This document shows, piece by piece, positions 25,904 through 34,864 of a stretch of 41,610 nucleotides of DNA. Made by a program: the position numbers and the translations under genes. The notes beneath the pieces are model-generated. The model was not told the origin of the DNA and made no database searches. It worked only from the letters and a program-made list of their open reading frames with translations. Every line of letters begins with the position of its first letter. Positions within the stretch are counted from its first letter, which is position 1. Source of the DNA: Desulfobacteraceae bacterium (GTDB lineage Bacteria; Desulfobacterota; Desulfobacteria; Desulfobacterales; Desulfobacteraceae); assembly GCA_004796375.1 (NCBI GenBank), contig QZLA01000318.1, positions 1 to 41,610 of the forward strand, written 5' to 3'.

Positions 25904-27955
25904 ATGAGTCAAATATCAAAAATTGGAATCATCGGCGCCGGACATATGGGAAGCGGTATTGCCCAGAAAGTGGCCCAGGAAGGATTTGAAGTGGTCATGA
26001 TCGACATGACAGATGAATATGTCCAAAGGGGTATGTCAACCATCAAAGGGATCCTGCAAAGCGGAATCAAACGCAGAATCTTTACCCGGGAACAGGTCGA
26101 TACATTTCTTTCCCGGATTAAAGGCTCAACAAGCTACCAAGATGTTGCTGACGCAGATATCGTGGTCGAGGCTGTTTTTGAAGACCGGGATGTGAAAACC
26201 AAGCTGTTTCAGAAACTGGACGACATATGTGCCCAGAAAACCATTTTTGCAACCAACACCTCGAGCTTTTATGTCAAAGAATTTGCAGATCGAATAAACC
26301 GACCGGACCGGTTCATCGGCCTTCACTATTTTTTTCACCCCGCAAAAAACCGGCTGCTTGAAATTATCCCCCATGACGCCACAAGCCAAGACACCATACT
26401 AAAGGCGGAAGCATTTGCCAGGCTGCACGGCAAAACCGCCATAACGGTGAAAGATTCACCCGGATTTGCAGTTAACCGTTTCTTTATTCCCTGCTCCAAT
26501 GAAGCCTGCCGGATGCTTGAGGAGGGCATGGGCAATGTGGCCACCATAGACGAAGGCAGCAAGCGTGCGTTCGGTATCGGCATGGGATGGTTTGACCTGC
26601 TGAATGTAACAGGGATCCCCCTTGCGGTGCATGCCTCTGAAAGCCTTGGCGGGGAGTTGGGACTGTTCTACGGAACACCGGACATACTCCAGGCACAAAT
26701 GGAGAAGAATGAAGACTGGGAGCTGAATGACGGACCCGTGGAAGAGGACAAAATAGACGCCATCAAAGACCGGTTTTACGGCATCTGCCTCGGAGTTGCC
26801 GCCACCCTGGTTGATGAAGGGGTGGCCACCATGGAGGATGTCAACATTGGTGCCAAGCTTGGACTGAGATGGGCCAAAGGTCCCTTTGAAATCATGAATG
26901 ATATCGGTATTGAAAAAACCTGCGAGGTGGTCGAGGCCATCACAAAAAAATACCCTGGCTTTGTCATGCCCAAAATCCTCCTCGAACAGAGAGCCAAGGG
27001 AATGCCGTTCCGGTTCAGGGTGGTCAATCTGGATATTAAAGAAGATACGGCATGGATTACCATCAACCGCCCGGATGCCATGAACGCCCTCAATGAAGAG
27101 GTCATGACCCAGCTGGCGGAAAGCTTTGACATTGCAGAAAAACACTCTGATGTAAAGGCCATCGTATTCCAGGGAGCTGGAAAAGCCTTTGTGGCCGGTG
27201 CGGACATCCAATTCTTTGTAGAGAATATTCATGCCGACAGAATTGATCACATCGAGGCATTTACCCGCAAAGGTCATGAGCTGCTGCTGAAAATTGAAAA
27301 CAGCGCTAAAAAAACCATTGCCCTTCTGGACGGATTGTCCCTAGGCGGCGGCAGTGAAATGTCGCTGGCCTGCCAGTATATCCTGGCCACGCAAAACGGG
27401 TCCATGGGGTTTCCGGAAACCGGTATCGGCATCATCCCCGGATTGGGCGGCATGATCCGTATCCAGAGAATCATCGGTACGGAACTGGCCAAATATTTCA
27501 TATTCACCGGCGCCCCCATTCCGGCCAACGATGCCCTGGACCTTGGTATTTTTTACTCCGTTGTCGAGCCCGACCAGGTTGAATCTGCGGTACAGCAGAT
27601 CATTGATGATCCAGCCCGCGACAAGTACGGAAACTTAAAAACACCGGGCAGGTTCAATGAGATGGCTGCAGCATTTGCACCGGACAATATCACTGCCACC
27701 CTGAACGGTAATGATATCCCGGGAGTGCCCGAGGATCTTTGCAGCAGGATCAAAAAATTACTGGGCAGAAAATCTGCTGTTGCCCTGCAGATGGCCAACG
27801 ATGTGATGGACGCACAAATACCGATGAGCATTCCCGATGCAGTCGAATATGAACTGGGCACGCTGGACACGTTATTCAGGACCGAAGATGCACTCGAAGG
27901 CCTCAGCAGTGCCATTGAACGCCGAAAACCCGTATTCCAAGGAGGTAAATCATGA
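25904..27955 (+). CDS. Fused 3-hydroxyacyl-CoA dehydrogenase / enoyl-CoA hydratase (dehydrogenase first)
   Basis: 683 residues from ATG 25904 with AGGAGG upstream. Residues ~1-290 are the dehydrogenase (IGIIGAGHMGSGIAQKVAQEGFEVVMID, NTSSF, HYFFHPAKNRLLEII), followed by its C-terminal helical domain. Residues ~375-640 are an enoyl-CoA hydratase (AWITINRPDAMNALNEE, FVAGADIQFF) with both catalytic glutamates, E485 in GGGSEMSLAC and E505 in FPETGIGIIPGLGG. The order is the reverse of E. coli FadB, where the hydratase is N-terminal, and resembles the archaeal crotonyl-CoA hydratase/3-hydroxybutyryl-CoA dehydrogenase fusions. It performs the hydration and second oxidation of beta-oxidation. The stop overlaps the thiolase start as ATGA. 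Confidence 0.93.
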   Translation: MSQISKIGIIGAGHMGSGIAQKVAQEGFEVVMIDMTDEYVQRGMSTIKGILQSGIKRRIFTREQVDTFLSRIKGSTSYQDVADADIVVEAVFEDRDVKTKLFQKLDDICAQKTIFATNTSSFYVKEFADRINRPDRFIGLHYFFHPAKNRLLEIIPHDATSQDTILKAEAFARLHGKTAITVKDSPGFAVNRFFIPCSNEACRMLEEGMGNVATIDEGSKRAFGIGMGWFDLLNVTGIPLAVHASESLGGELGLFYGTPDILQAQMEKNEDWELNDGPVEEDKIDAIKDRFYGICLGVAATLVDEGVATMEDVNIGAKLGLRWAKGPFEIMNDIGIEKTCEVVEAITKKYPGFVMPKILLEQRAKGMPFRFRVVNLDIKEDTAWITINRPDAMNALNEEVMTQLAESFDIAEKHSDVKAIVFQGAGKAFVAGADIQFFVENIHADRIDHIEAFTRKGHELLLKIENSAKKTIALLDGLSLGGGSEMSLACQYILATQNGSMGFPETGIGIIPGLGGMIRIQRIIGTELAKYFIFTGAPIPANDALDLGIFYSVVEPDQVESAVQQIIDDPARDKYGNLKTPGRFNEMAAAFAPDNITATLNGNDIPGVPEDLCSRIKKLLGRKSAVALQMANDVMDAQIPMSIPDAVEYELGTLDTLFRTEDALEGLSSAIERRKPVFQGGKS

Positions 27956-29145
27956 AATACACCAACGCTTTTATCCCCTATAAAGGGTATTACAGTACAC
28001 CGTTTTGCCGCTGGCAGGGCAGTTTGGCCAATGAAAACGCCATTGAGCTAGGCGCCGCAGTGTCCAGGCAATTACTGGAGGAGAAAGATATCGATGTGGA
28101 GCGGCTGGATTACCTGATATTCGGCAACACCATCGGCCAGCACCATCAATTTTACTCCTCCCCCTGGGCGGCGGCCATGCTTGGAGCCAGCAAGCTTCCG
28201 GCCATTGCCATCAGCCAGGCATGCACCACGGGAGCCACCTGTATCAATCAGGCAGCCATGGGCGTGGAGCAGGGACTATATTCCATGCCGTATGTACTGA
28301 CCGTTGACCGGTGCTCCAACGGGCCCCATACGATCTGGCCCAATCCCAAGGGGCCGGGCGGTGAGGTGATCTCTGAAAACTGGAACATGGATAATTTCAA
28401 CGGTGATCCCAATACCGGACAAAAAATGGTGGAAACGGCAGAGAATGTCGGCAAGCTCGGCGGCTTTACCAAGGAAGAGTGTGACGCGCTTGCCCTGTAT
28501 CGCTATGAACAGTACCAGACCGCGTTGAAAGATGACCGGGCATTCCAGAAACGCTACATGCGGCCGGTAGAGATCCGGATATCCAAAAGAAAAACCATTG
28601 CTGTCGAAGAAGATGAAGGGGTGACCCCCTCAACCGCTGAAGGGTTGGCCAAGCTCAAACCTCTGCTCCCGGGCGGTATTTTAAGCTTCGGAGCCCAGAC
28701 CCACCCGGCAGATGGAAATGCCGGGATGCTGGTGACCACAAAGGAAATTGCCGGTGAAGTCAGTGAAGATGCCAATGTGTCGATCCAAGTGATCTCCTAC
28801 GGGTATGCCCGGGTAGAAAAAGCACACATGCCGGCGGCACCGGTTCCGGCAACGCGCATGGCACTGGCAAATGCAGGGCTTTCCATCCAGGACATATCGG
28901 TCATTAAAACCCATAACCCCTTTGTCGTAAATGACCTGTTCCTGGCCAAGGAACTGGATATCGATCCAAAGAATATCAACAATTTCGGATCGTCCATGAT
29001 TTTCGGGCATCCCCAGGGACCGACAGCAACCCGCCTGATTATTGAAGGGATTGAAGAAACCGTTCTCAAAGGCGGCGGGTACCTTTTGTGGACCGGGTGT
29101 GCAGCAGGAGATTGCGGCGCCGCACTTGTATTAAAAATATCCTAA
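27952..29145 (+). CDS. Acetyl-CoA acyltransferase (thiolase)
   Basis: 397 residues. The acyl-accepting cysteine C91 lies in ISQACTTGATC. The C-terminal active-site region has NNFGSSMIFGHPQGPTATRL (catalytic histidine) and CAAGDCGAALVL (second cysteine; the usual CxGGGxG loop is altered). ALRYEQYQ-like and MRPVEI segments fit the loop domain. It cleaves 3-ketoacyl-CoA with CoA, closing the beta-oxidation cycle begun by the upstream genes. The altered C-terminal loop and the short 'HQFYSSPWAAAM' region suggest a branch distant from FadA, perhaps for branched or substituted substrates. A strong terminator follows. Confidence 0.9.
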   Translation: MKYTNAFIPYKGYYSTPFCRWQGSLANENAIELGAAVSRQLLEEKDIDVERLDYLIFGNTIGQHHQFYSSPWAAAMLGASKLPAIAISQACTTGATCINQAAMGVEQGLYSMPYVLTVDRCSNGPHTIWPNPKGPGGEVISENWNMDNFNGDPNTGQKMVETAENVGKLGGFTKEECDALALYRYEQYQTALKDDRAFQKRYMRPVEIRISKRKTIAVEEDEGVTPSTAEGLAKLKPLLPGGILSFGAQTHPADGNAGMLVTTKEIAGEVSEDANVSIQVISYGYARVEKAHMPAAPVPATRMALANAGLSIQDISVIKTHNPFVVNDLFLAKELDIDPKNINNFGSSMIFGHPQGPTATRLIIEGIEETVLKGGGYLLWTGCAAGDCGAALVLKIS

Positions 29146-29162
29146 GCTGTACGCCCCATCCA

Positions 29163-29208
29163 CAGGAACCGGCAGGGGGCTGACCTCACTCCTGCCGGTT
29201 CCTGTTTT
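29163..29208 (+). terminator. Rho-independent terminator of the beta-oxidation operon
   Basis: A perfect 14-bp stem (29163-29176 with 29191-29204) with a 14-base loop is followed by TTTTC. It lies 18 bases after the thiolase stop and before the convergent TetR gene. Confidence 0.85.
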
Positions 29209-29239
29209 CAGGAAGCACCAAATAAACGTGAGCGCCGGA

Positions 29240-29854
29240 TCACGAAGGGGACACCACCTTCCCCTTTTTGGAGATCCCGAAGACAAAGGTTTCAAAAATC
29301 TTGTCGGCCAGGTTTCCAGGGCTGATTTCCCCTTTGGGATCATACCATCGGTAAATCCATGCACACATTCCCACCAGGCAATGGGCATCTATAGCCGTAT
29401 TGTGTTGATCAAGCCCTTCCTGCTCAAAATACCGGCCAAGGGCTTTCCGCCAGTAGCCCAGGTACTGGCGCTGTTTATCCTTGATCTGGTCGTACCACTC
29501 ACCCGTGAGGCAGTCATCATCGCTGAGAATCAGCTTGGTTCGATGTTTGTCCGTACAATAGCTGTTGATCTGGTATTGGATATAATTCCGGATCACCTCC
29601 AGCGGTTCAGAAACATCAGCAGGTATCTTCTCAATACCATCGATCATGTCATCCATGTGGCCGTTGAGGATCTGGAACAGGAGTTCCTCCTTGCTCTTGA
29701 AATAATAATAGAGCCCTGCCGTAGTCATGTCTGTGGCTTTTGCAATATCACGGATCGATGTCTTGTCATACCCTTTCTGCCACAGGGTTTTTGCTGCGAC
29801 CTGATATACCCGGTTCTTTCTTCTCTCTTTTTCTTTAAGCTTGTATTCTTTCAT
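29240..29854 (-). CDS. TetR-family transcriptional regulator
   Basis: 204 residues. The N-terminal TetR helix-turn-helix is clear (QVAAKTLWQKGYDKTSIRDIAKATDMTTAGLYYYFKSKEELLFQIL); the remaining 140 residues are a ligand-binding helical domain resembling the fatty-acid-responsive FadR/TetR_C group. The gene is convergent with the beta-oxidation operon. A perfect palindrome lies upstream of its start (29897-29912), suggesting autoregulation. The likely effector is an acyl-CoA of the neighbouring pathway; this is inferred from context. Confidence 0.92.
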   Translation of the reverse strand: MKEYKLKEKERRKNRVYQVAAKTLWQKGYDKTSIRDIAKATDMTTAGLYYYFKSKEELLFQILNGHMDDMIDGIEKIPADVSEPLEVIRNYIQYQINSYCTDKHRTKLILSDDDCLTGEWYDQIKDKQRQYLGYWRKALGRYFEQEGLDQHNTAIDAHCLVGMCAWIYRWYDPKGEISPGNLADKIFETFVFGISKKGKVVSPS

Positions 29855-29896
29855 GGTTCCATCAATACTGAAAACAGGATTTTATTTAACAATCAT

Positions 29897-29912
29897 TCGA
29901 TAAATTTATCGA
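29897..29912. promoter_or_regulatory. Perfect 16-bp palindrome, probable TetR operator
   Basis: TCGATAAATTTATCGA lies about 43 bases upstream of the TetR start codon. Its CGATAAA half recurs in the motifs at 19432 and 25852, which links the three promoters. Confidence 0.55.
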
Positions 29913-30036
29913 CCAATTCTATTAAACATGTGCATTTTAACCTTGACAAATAATAAATTCAATAAAAAATGGAAACTCAGGAATGAAATTTTTCCAGGCC
30001 CCGTCTATCAGGTTAATCGAACAGATCAAGCGCCCT

Positions 30037-31047
30037 TTAAGGCGCCAGATTGGTTCCAAACGTACACCCCGTACAGGAACTGATATTTGAAAATGATCCG
30101 CCGGACTGATTGTTGTCATAGGCCAGGTTGCCATCTACAAAAGAGTTGTATTTAAGGGAAATTCCGTCAAAATCATTATAGTATACCGTGTTATTCCTAA
30201 CCTGAACGCAATTTCCTACGACGATGCCGTGATTGGTGTTGTCGTAGCAGGTGTTGTGTGACACGATGCTCCCGGCCCAGGATGAGGAACTGGCATCGAT
30301 ACCGGACATCAGGTTAAAGGATGAGGTGTTGTGGGTTACCGTACACCCGTCCCCGGTGGAGATCCCGTTTTGTGCATTATTGTAAAGTGTATTTTGAGTG
30401 ACTGTGGATCCTGCGGCAGCGAAAATGCCGTTTCCGACATTCTCACGGCAGACATTATTGTAAATAAGGTTTCCGCCATTTCCATAGATCCCGTCTCCTT
30501 CATTCACCCGGGCTGTGTTGCCGGTCACCTTGGATGCCTGCCCGGCAAATATGCCGGAACCCAGGTTTTCAGAAGCGGTGCAATTCTCGATCTGTGCTGA
30601 TTTTCCGTACAGATAGATCCCCCCGCCGTTATTCAGGGTTGACCGGATATTCAGGATGCGGTGATCCCTGCCGCTGCTTTGGGACTGCTCATAGATCCCG
30701 TATTTTCCAAAATTGGTCACGGTACCGTTCCGGATTTCCACATTGGACCTGCCGTTCATGTACACGCCGTGATTGTTGCCCGCTCCCGGCCCGGTAAGGA
30801 CAAACCCCATCAGGTCAATGGTCACATGGTCAGCCTCCACAATAATACCTGCCCCGCCCGAGTTCAGATTTTTCCGGATGAAGTAAAATCCGGGTTCTGA
30901 AATGGTGTACGGCAGTGATTTGATCTCTTTGCCACTCCCATGGCTTCCGGAGATCACATAAAAGTCAGCAGATACATGAAACGCAGGAATCAGAAATAGA
31001 ACCAGGATCACCACTACGATTTTCTTAATACATGGTTTGTCAAACAT
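30037..31047 (-). CDS. Secreted right-handed parallel beta-helix repeat protein
   Basis: 336 residues; ATG follows GGGAGGTAA. Residues 1-27 are a signal peptide (KKIVVVILVLFLIPAF, cleavage near VSADF). The rest consists of short repeated coils rich in N, G and T with NosD-like pattern (GNTARVNEGDGIYGNGG, YNNVCRENVGNGIFAAAG, QNTLYNNAQNGISTGDG, HNTSSFNLMSGID). Such folds bind or cleave polysaccharides or serve as surface adhesins; no catalytic residues are assignable. It stands alone between a TetR gene and an acyl-CoA dehydrogenase gene. A GCGCC/GGCGC hairpin (30030-30045) overlaps the stop. Confidence 0.8.
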   Translation of the reverse strand: MFDKPCIKKIVVVILVLFLIPAFHVSADFYVISGSHGSGKEIKSLPYTISEPGFYFIRKNLNSGGAGIIVEADHVTIDLMGFVLTGPGAGNNHGVYMNGRSNVEIRNGTVTNFGKYGIYEQSQSSGRDHRILNIRSTLNNGGGIYLYGKSAQIENCTASENLGSGIFAGQASKVTGNTARVNEGDGIYGNGGNLIYNNVCRENVGNGIFAAAGSTVTQNTLYNNAQNGISTGDGCTVTHNTSSFNLMSGIDASSSSWAGSIVSHNTCYDNTNHGIVVGNCVQVRNNTVYYNDFDGISLKYNSFVDGNLAYDNNQSGGSFSNISSCTGCTFGTNLAP

Positions 31048-31101
31048 GGATTACCTCCCGGAAGAATTATGACGATATATTCGTGCTAATTAGATGTATT
31101 A

Positions 31102-31121
31102 AAACAGATTGTTATCTGTTT
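31102..31121. promoter_or_regulatory. Inverted repeat between the beta-helix and acyl-CoA dehydrogenase genes
   Basis: AAACAGAT (31102-31109) and ATCTGTTT (31114-31121) form a perfect 8-bp inverted repeat with a 4-base gap, in a divergent intergenic region. A TTGACA at 31163-31168 lies downstream toward the dehydrogenase gene. Operator function is a guess. Confidence 0.3.
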
Positions 31122-31233
31122 GTAAATCAACCATTTACTCCTTGAATCACCAAAACTTGGGCTTGACAGGTCAGCGCTTATCCTTTAGGAAGCCAGAGAA
31201 GACCGACCAACCCGATCAAAAAGGATGGCAGCC

Positions 31234-32478
31234 ATGTTTGATTACCTGTTGAACGATGCACAAAAGAAACTGAAAGAGGAAGCCCGCGAATTTGTCAAAT
31301 CGATCCCAAGGCAAATGATCCTGGACATGGACGCGGACCGGATCCAATTTCCCAAGGAGTTCCTCGAGGAAGCCGGAAGGCGGAATCTCATGGGATGCCG
31401 CTACCCGGAACACTGGGGCGGCCGGGGGATGGACTGGGTCTCCACCTGCATGGTGATGGAGGAGATCGGGGTGCTGGGGTATATCTTTGCATGCACCTTT
31501 GGCGTGGGGGCGGAACTGGTCTGTGATGCCATTATTCTCCACGGCAATGATGCCCAGAAGGAAAAATATGTCAAGCCCCTTCTCAAAGGAGAGATCTTTG
31601 CCGCAGAGTGCCTGACCGAACCCCGGGGTGGATCAGATTTCTTCGGCACCACCACCACGGCTGAAGACAAGGACGATCATTTTCTGCTCAATGGGCAGAA
31701 ACGGTTCATTGTCGGCGGAGAAGGTGCCGACTATTTTTTAGTATATGCCCGGACCGACCCGGATGCAAAACCCCATGAGGCCATCTCCTGTTTTATTGTT
31801 GACCGGTCTGACGGGGTAAAGAGTGAGTACCTATACGGTCTCATGGGCTGCCGGGGCGGCGGTGCCTCCAGACTAGTGTTCAAGGATGTCAAAGTCCCCA
31901 AAGAAAACCTTCTGGGTGAACTGAACCAGGGGGTTAACATATTTAACACCATGATGATTCCCGAACGCCTGGGCACCGCAGCCATGACTATTGGTGCGGC
32001 TGTCCCTGCCGTGGAGGTGGCCACGGGATACACCTCAAAGCGCAAGGCATTCGGGCAGCCCGTGGCGGCATTCCAGGGGGTCTCTTTCCAGTTGGCCGAA
32101 GCCGTCACATTGCTGGATGCGTCCCGGGCCATGATTTACACCACGGCCCGGGCCGTGGATGAGCAGATTCATGACAAGCAGATCCGGCGGCTGGTGTCGG
32201 AGTCCAAAAAGTTTGTTACGGAATCCTGCCAGAAAGCCGCACACAACGCCATGCAGGTCATGGGCGGCATCGGTTACACCAATGTCTATCCGGTGGAGCG
32301 GATTTTCAGGGACCTTCGCCTGGCCTCCATCTGGACCGGCACCAATGAGGTGATGTCCATGATCATTGCCAATGAGTGGTACAAGGAGTACTGGCTCAAT
32401 AAAAAGGCGGGCCGGATCCGTGACATGGAAATGGATGCAGTCGAAGCCGAGGCCTTTGGCGAAAAGATATTTGAATGA
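31234..32478 (+). CDS. Acyl-CoA dehydrogenase
   Basis: 414 residues from ATG 31234, which sits nine bases after AAAAGG; an in-frame ATG at 31225 overlaps that site. The standard three-domain fold is present: MFDYLLNDAQKKLKEEAREF, AAECLTEPRGGSDFFGTTTTAED, KRKAFGQPVAAFQGVSFQLAEAVT, and MQVMGGIGYTNVYPVERIFRDLRLASIWTGTNEVM. The segment that is YEGT in MCAD-type enzymes is WTGT here, so the catalytic glutamate must come from another helix, as in isovaleryl- and long-chain-type dehydrogenases. It is a single gene with its own upstream region, convergent with the amino-acid permease. Confidence 0.92.
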   Translation: MFDYLLNDAQKKLKEEAREFVKSIPRQMILDMDADRIQFPKEFLEEAGRRNLMGCRYPEHWGGRGMDWVSTCMVMEEIGVLGYIFACTFGVGAELVCDAIILHGNDAQKEKYVKPLLKGEIFAAECLTEPRGGSDFFGTTTTAEDKDDHFLLNGQKRFIVGGEGADYFLVYARTDPDAKPHEAISCFIVDRSDGVKSEYLYGLMGCRGGGASRLVFKDVKVPKENLLGELNQGVNIFNTMMIPERLGTAAMTIGAAVPAVEVATGYTSKRKAFGQPVAAFQGVSFQLAEAVTLLDASRAMIYTTARAVDEQIHDKQIRRLVSESKKFVTESCQKAAHNAMQVMGGIGYTNVYPVERIFRDLRLASIWTGTNEVMSMIIANEWYKEYWLNKKAGRIRDMEMDAVEAEAFGEKIFE

Positions 32479-32493
32479 TTCAGGTCCTTGTAC

Positions 32494-33729
32494 TTACTCA
32501 TATATTCTTTTTGATTGATTTCGAATTTTGTCATGCAGCATGGTCGTCAGGGTGATCAGCAGCATCAGCAGCAAAATCCAGGGTGATGAAAAGCAAAGAA
32601 GCACGACAAATCCTGTAATCAAAACACCGCCCGAAAGTTTAAGCAGCATTGAATCCAGAAGACGGACGGCCGCCAAAATGCACACCAGGGCGTTGGCTAT
32701 AAAAAATACATTGGCAAAGGAGATGATCTGTTCCAAATGCAGCACATCCAGTTGCAACAGACTAATAATCAACACATGGATGACACCAAAGAAAAAAATT
32801 GAATACACTGGCGATCCGTTAACATTTGATTTTCCAAGGAATGCCGGCAGGCGCCCCTCGTCTGCCAGACTGCTTACCAGCCGGGTGATCCCCCCCACAA
32901 TCATCAGATAAGTGGTGACACACAACAAAACCGTTATCACGGATAAAACAACGGGTGACAAAGGACCGAGCAATGGGGTGACAATATCCGTGATACCCGG
33001 CGTATCAGCGCTGCAGACATGGATCGCCCACGCTACCAGCAAATATATGCCGCTGATTGCACCAACACTCATTGCAGTTGCCCGGGGTATGGTTTTTCGG
33101 GGCTTTTTCACTTCCGAAGAATAGTTTCCGATAATTTCCCAGCCAATAATCGTCCAGAACAGCAACAGCAGGACCTGGCCAAAAGAAAACGGGTCTATCT
33201 CAGCGTCAACCCCTGATGTGGAATATCCGCCTGCTATGGTCAGGGCACTGCCTGTAATCAATACAGCGGCGATAATGCTGCTGCACACCAGGGCCGCCTT
33301 GCCAACGGTACGGACGTTTCGAAGCAGCAGCACCAGGCAGCAGATCAAGAGGCATCCGGTGATGGCCGGGATGTGGTGACCCGGCAGTTGACATGCCCGG
33401 GCAACTTCCGTTGCAGCCGTTGCGAGCACGGCAACAGGGCCTGCGCAGACTGCGGAGATGATAAAGTTGGACGCCAGTTGACCGACAGCAGGTCCAAAGG
33501 CGGCTCTCACCGCCCTGGAAGCCCCCTCTTTTCCGGGAAATGCAATGGCCAGCTGCGCAAACGCAGCTGCAAAAAAACCGCCCAGTGTCATAATGACAAT
33601 CCAGGCCCATATGGCATAAGAACCAATCTTCTGAAAAGCCATTGGCGGCAGCAGGATGACCCCTGATCCCAAAATCGGTCCAATCATTAACCCGCTCAGA
33701 AGGAATGGACCGAGTGTACCGTTTTTCAT
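32494..33729 (-). CDS. APC-superfamily amino acid permease (YjeH-like exporter)
   Basis: 411 residues from ATG 33729, preceded by GAGAGG; a longer in-frame start at 33813 would cover the intergenic operator. There are about 12 transmembrane helices with the APC substrate motif (GLMIGPILGSGVILLPPMAF in helix 1) and a conserved second-half segment (TIIGWEIIGNYSSEVKKPRKTIPRA). It resembles E. coli YjeH, an exporter of methionine and branched-chain amino acids. It is divergent from a LysR regulator, the usual arrangement for inducible amino-acid exporters. Confidence 0.88.
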   Translation of the reverse strand: MKNGTLGPFLLSGLMIGPILGSGVILLPPMAFQKIGSYAIWAWIVIMTLGGFFAAAFAQLAIAFPGKEGASRAVRAAFGPAVGQLASNFIISAVCAGPVAVLATAATEVARACQLPGHHIPAITGCLLICCLVLLLRNVRTVGKAALVCSSIIAAVLITGSALTIAGGYSTSGVDAEIDPFSFGQVLLLLFWTIIGWEIIGNYSSEVKKPRKTIPRATAMSVGAISGIYLLVAWAIHVCSADTPGITDIVTPLLGPLSPVVLSVITVLLCVTTYLMIVGGITRLVSSLADEGRLPAFLGKSNVNGSPVYSIFFFGVIHVLIISLLQLDVLHLEQIISFANVFFIANALVCILAAVRLLDSMLLKLSGGVLITGFVVLLCFSSPWILLLMLLITLTTMLHDKIRNQSKRIYE

Positions 33730-33800
33730 CTTTACCTCTCTTGTTGATTTTTTTTCGAAAGTACCATCACAGGCATATTTTGTAAAAATGAACTTTTTGA

Positions 33801-33813
33801 TTGAAACGTTCAA
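33801..33813. promoter_or_regulatory. LysR-type binding box between the permease and regulator genes
   Basis: TTGAAACGTTCAA is a TTGAA-ACG-TTCAA inverted repeat of the T-N11-A type that LysR proteins recognise. It lies 40 bases upstream of the LysR start codon and 72 bases from the divergent permease start. Confidence 0.5.
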
Positions 33814-33852
33814 AAAAAATGATACATTGTGTTAAATGTCAGGAGAACACCT

Positions 33853-34740
33853 ATGGAAATTCGGAACTTCATCACACTGCGGACCATTGTAGAAACCGGT
33901 AGCTTCAGTAAAGCTTCAAAAGTACTAAACTATGCACAGAGTTCGGTGACCGCTCACATCAGGGCAATTGAAGAATTTTACGGAACACCCGTGTTTGATC
34001 GAATCGGCAAAAAAGTCCTGTTGAATGATTTTGGACAAATCGTGTTCCGCCACGCCCTCAAACTTTTGGATGCGTATGATGAAGTATACCATCTGACCCA
34101 TGACGACAGTGTCCCTTCAGGGATTTTACGGATCGGGGTGGCTGAGTCCACCATGCTGTACCGGCTGGATTCGATCCTTAAAAATTATAAGGAAAACTAT
34201 CCTGATGTTGAAATCATCATGGAGAACAAGCCCTGCCCTGTGTTGAGGGAAGATCTGAGAAACGGAGAACTGGACCTGGCCCTGCTGCTTGAGCAACGAC
34301 GTCGGGATCCGGATCTCAATATCCATGAACTGATTCAGGAAGATATGGGAATCGTATTGCCCAAAGATTATACCGGTGACACCATAGACTCGCTTCAGGG
34401 GCTTGCCGTGCTGTACACCGAGAGAGGCTGCAGCTATCGACAGATTTTTCAGGCACTTTTGACCGAATCCGGGATATCGGCGGAAAATATCATTGAAACC
34501 ACCTCAGTTGAGGTGATCAAACGCTATGTCACCTGTGGCTTGGGGGTATCCTTCCTGCCGCTGATCACAATCGAAAAGGAAATCAAATCCGGGCAGATCC
34601 GGTGCATTCCATGGAAAAGTCACTCACCCATCCTTCTCCAGATTGCGCTTCACAAAGACAAATGGGTCACCCCGGCCATGGCAGAATTCATCCGCATGGT
34701 TAAACATGTAGCGTCAGGATGGTCATGCCCAATGACGTAA
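33853..34740 (+). CDS. LysR-family transcriptional regulator
   Basis: 295 residues from ATG 33853 with AGGAG upstream. The N-terminal helix-turn-helix is canonical (MEIRNFITLRTIVETGSFSKASKVLNYAQSSVTAHIRAIEEFYGTPVFDR). The C-terminal two-lobed effector domain follows (SGILRIGVAESTMLYRLDSIL, GELDLALLLEQRR, TCGLGVSFLPLITIEKEI). Being divergent from the amino-acid exporter gene, it most likely induces export when an amino acid accumulates, as in LysG/LysE-type pairs. Confidence 0.93.
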   Translation: MEIRNFITLRTIVETGSFSKASKVLNYAQSSVTAHIRAIEEFYGTPVFDRIGKKVLLNDFGQIVFRHALKLLDAYDEVYHLTHDDSVPSGILRIGVAESTMLYRLDSILKNYKENYPDVEIIMENKPCPVLREDLRNGELDLALLLEQRRRDPDLNIHELIQEDMGIVLPKDYTGDTIDSLQGLAVLYTERGCSYRQIFQALLTESGISAENIIETTSVEVIKRYVTCGLGVSFLPLITIEKEIKSGQIRCIPWKSHSPILLQIALHKDKWVTPAMAEFIRMVKHVASGWSCPMT

Positions 34741-34864
34741 TCGATCATTTCTTTTGAAATCCACTCAAATTATTTTCACAAATGTAGCAGGTGTTACAGA
34801 AAAATTATTCACGTGATCGTAAGATTCATATGATTTCAATGAAACGTACAACAGGAGAGTTGGT

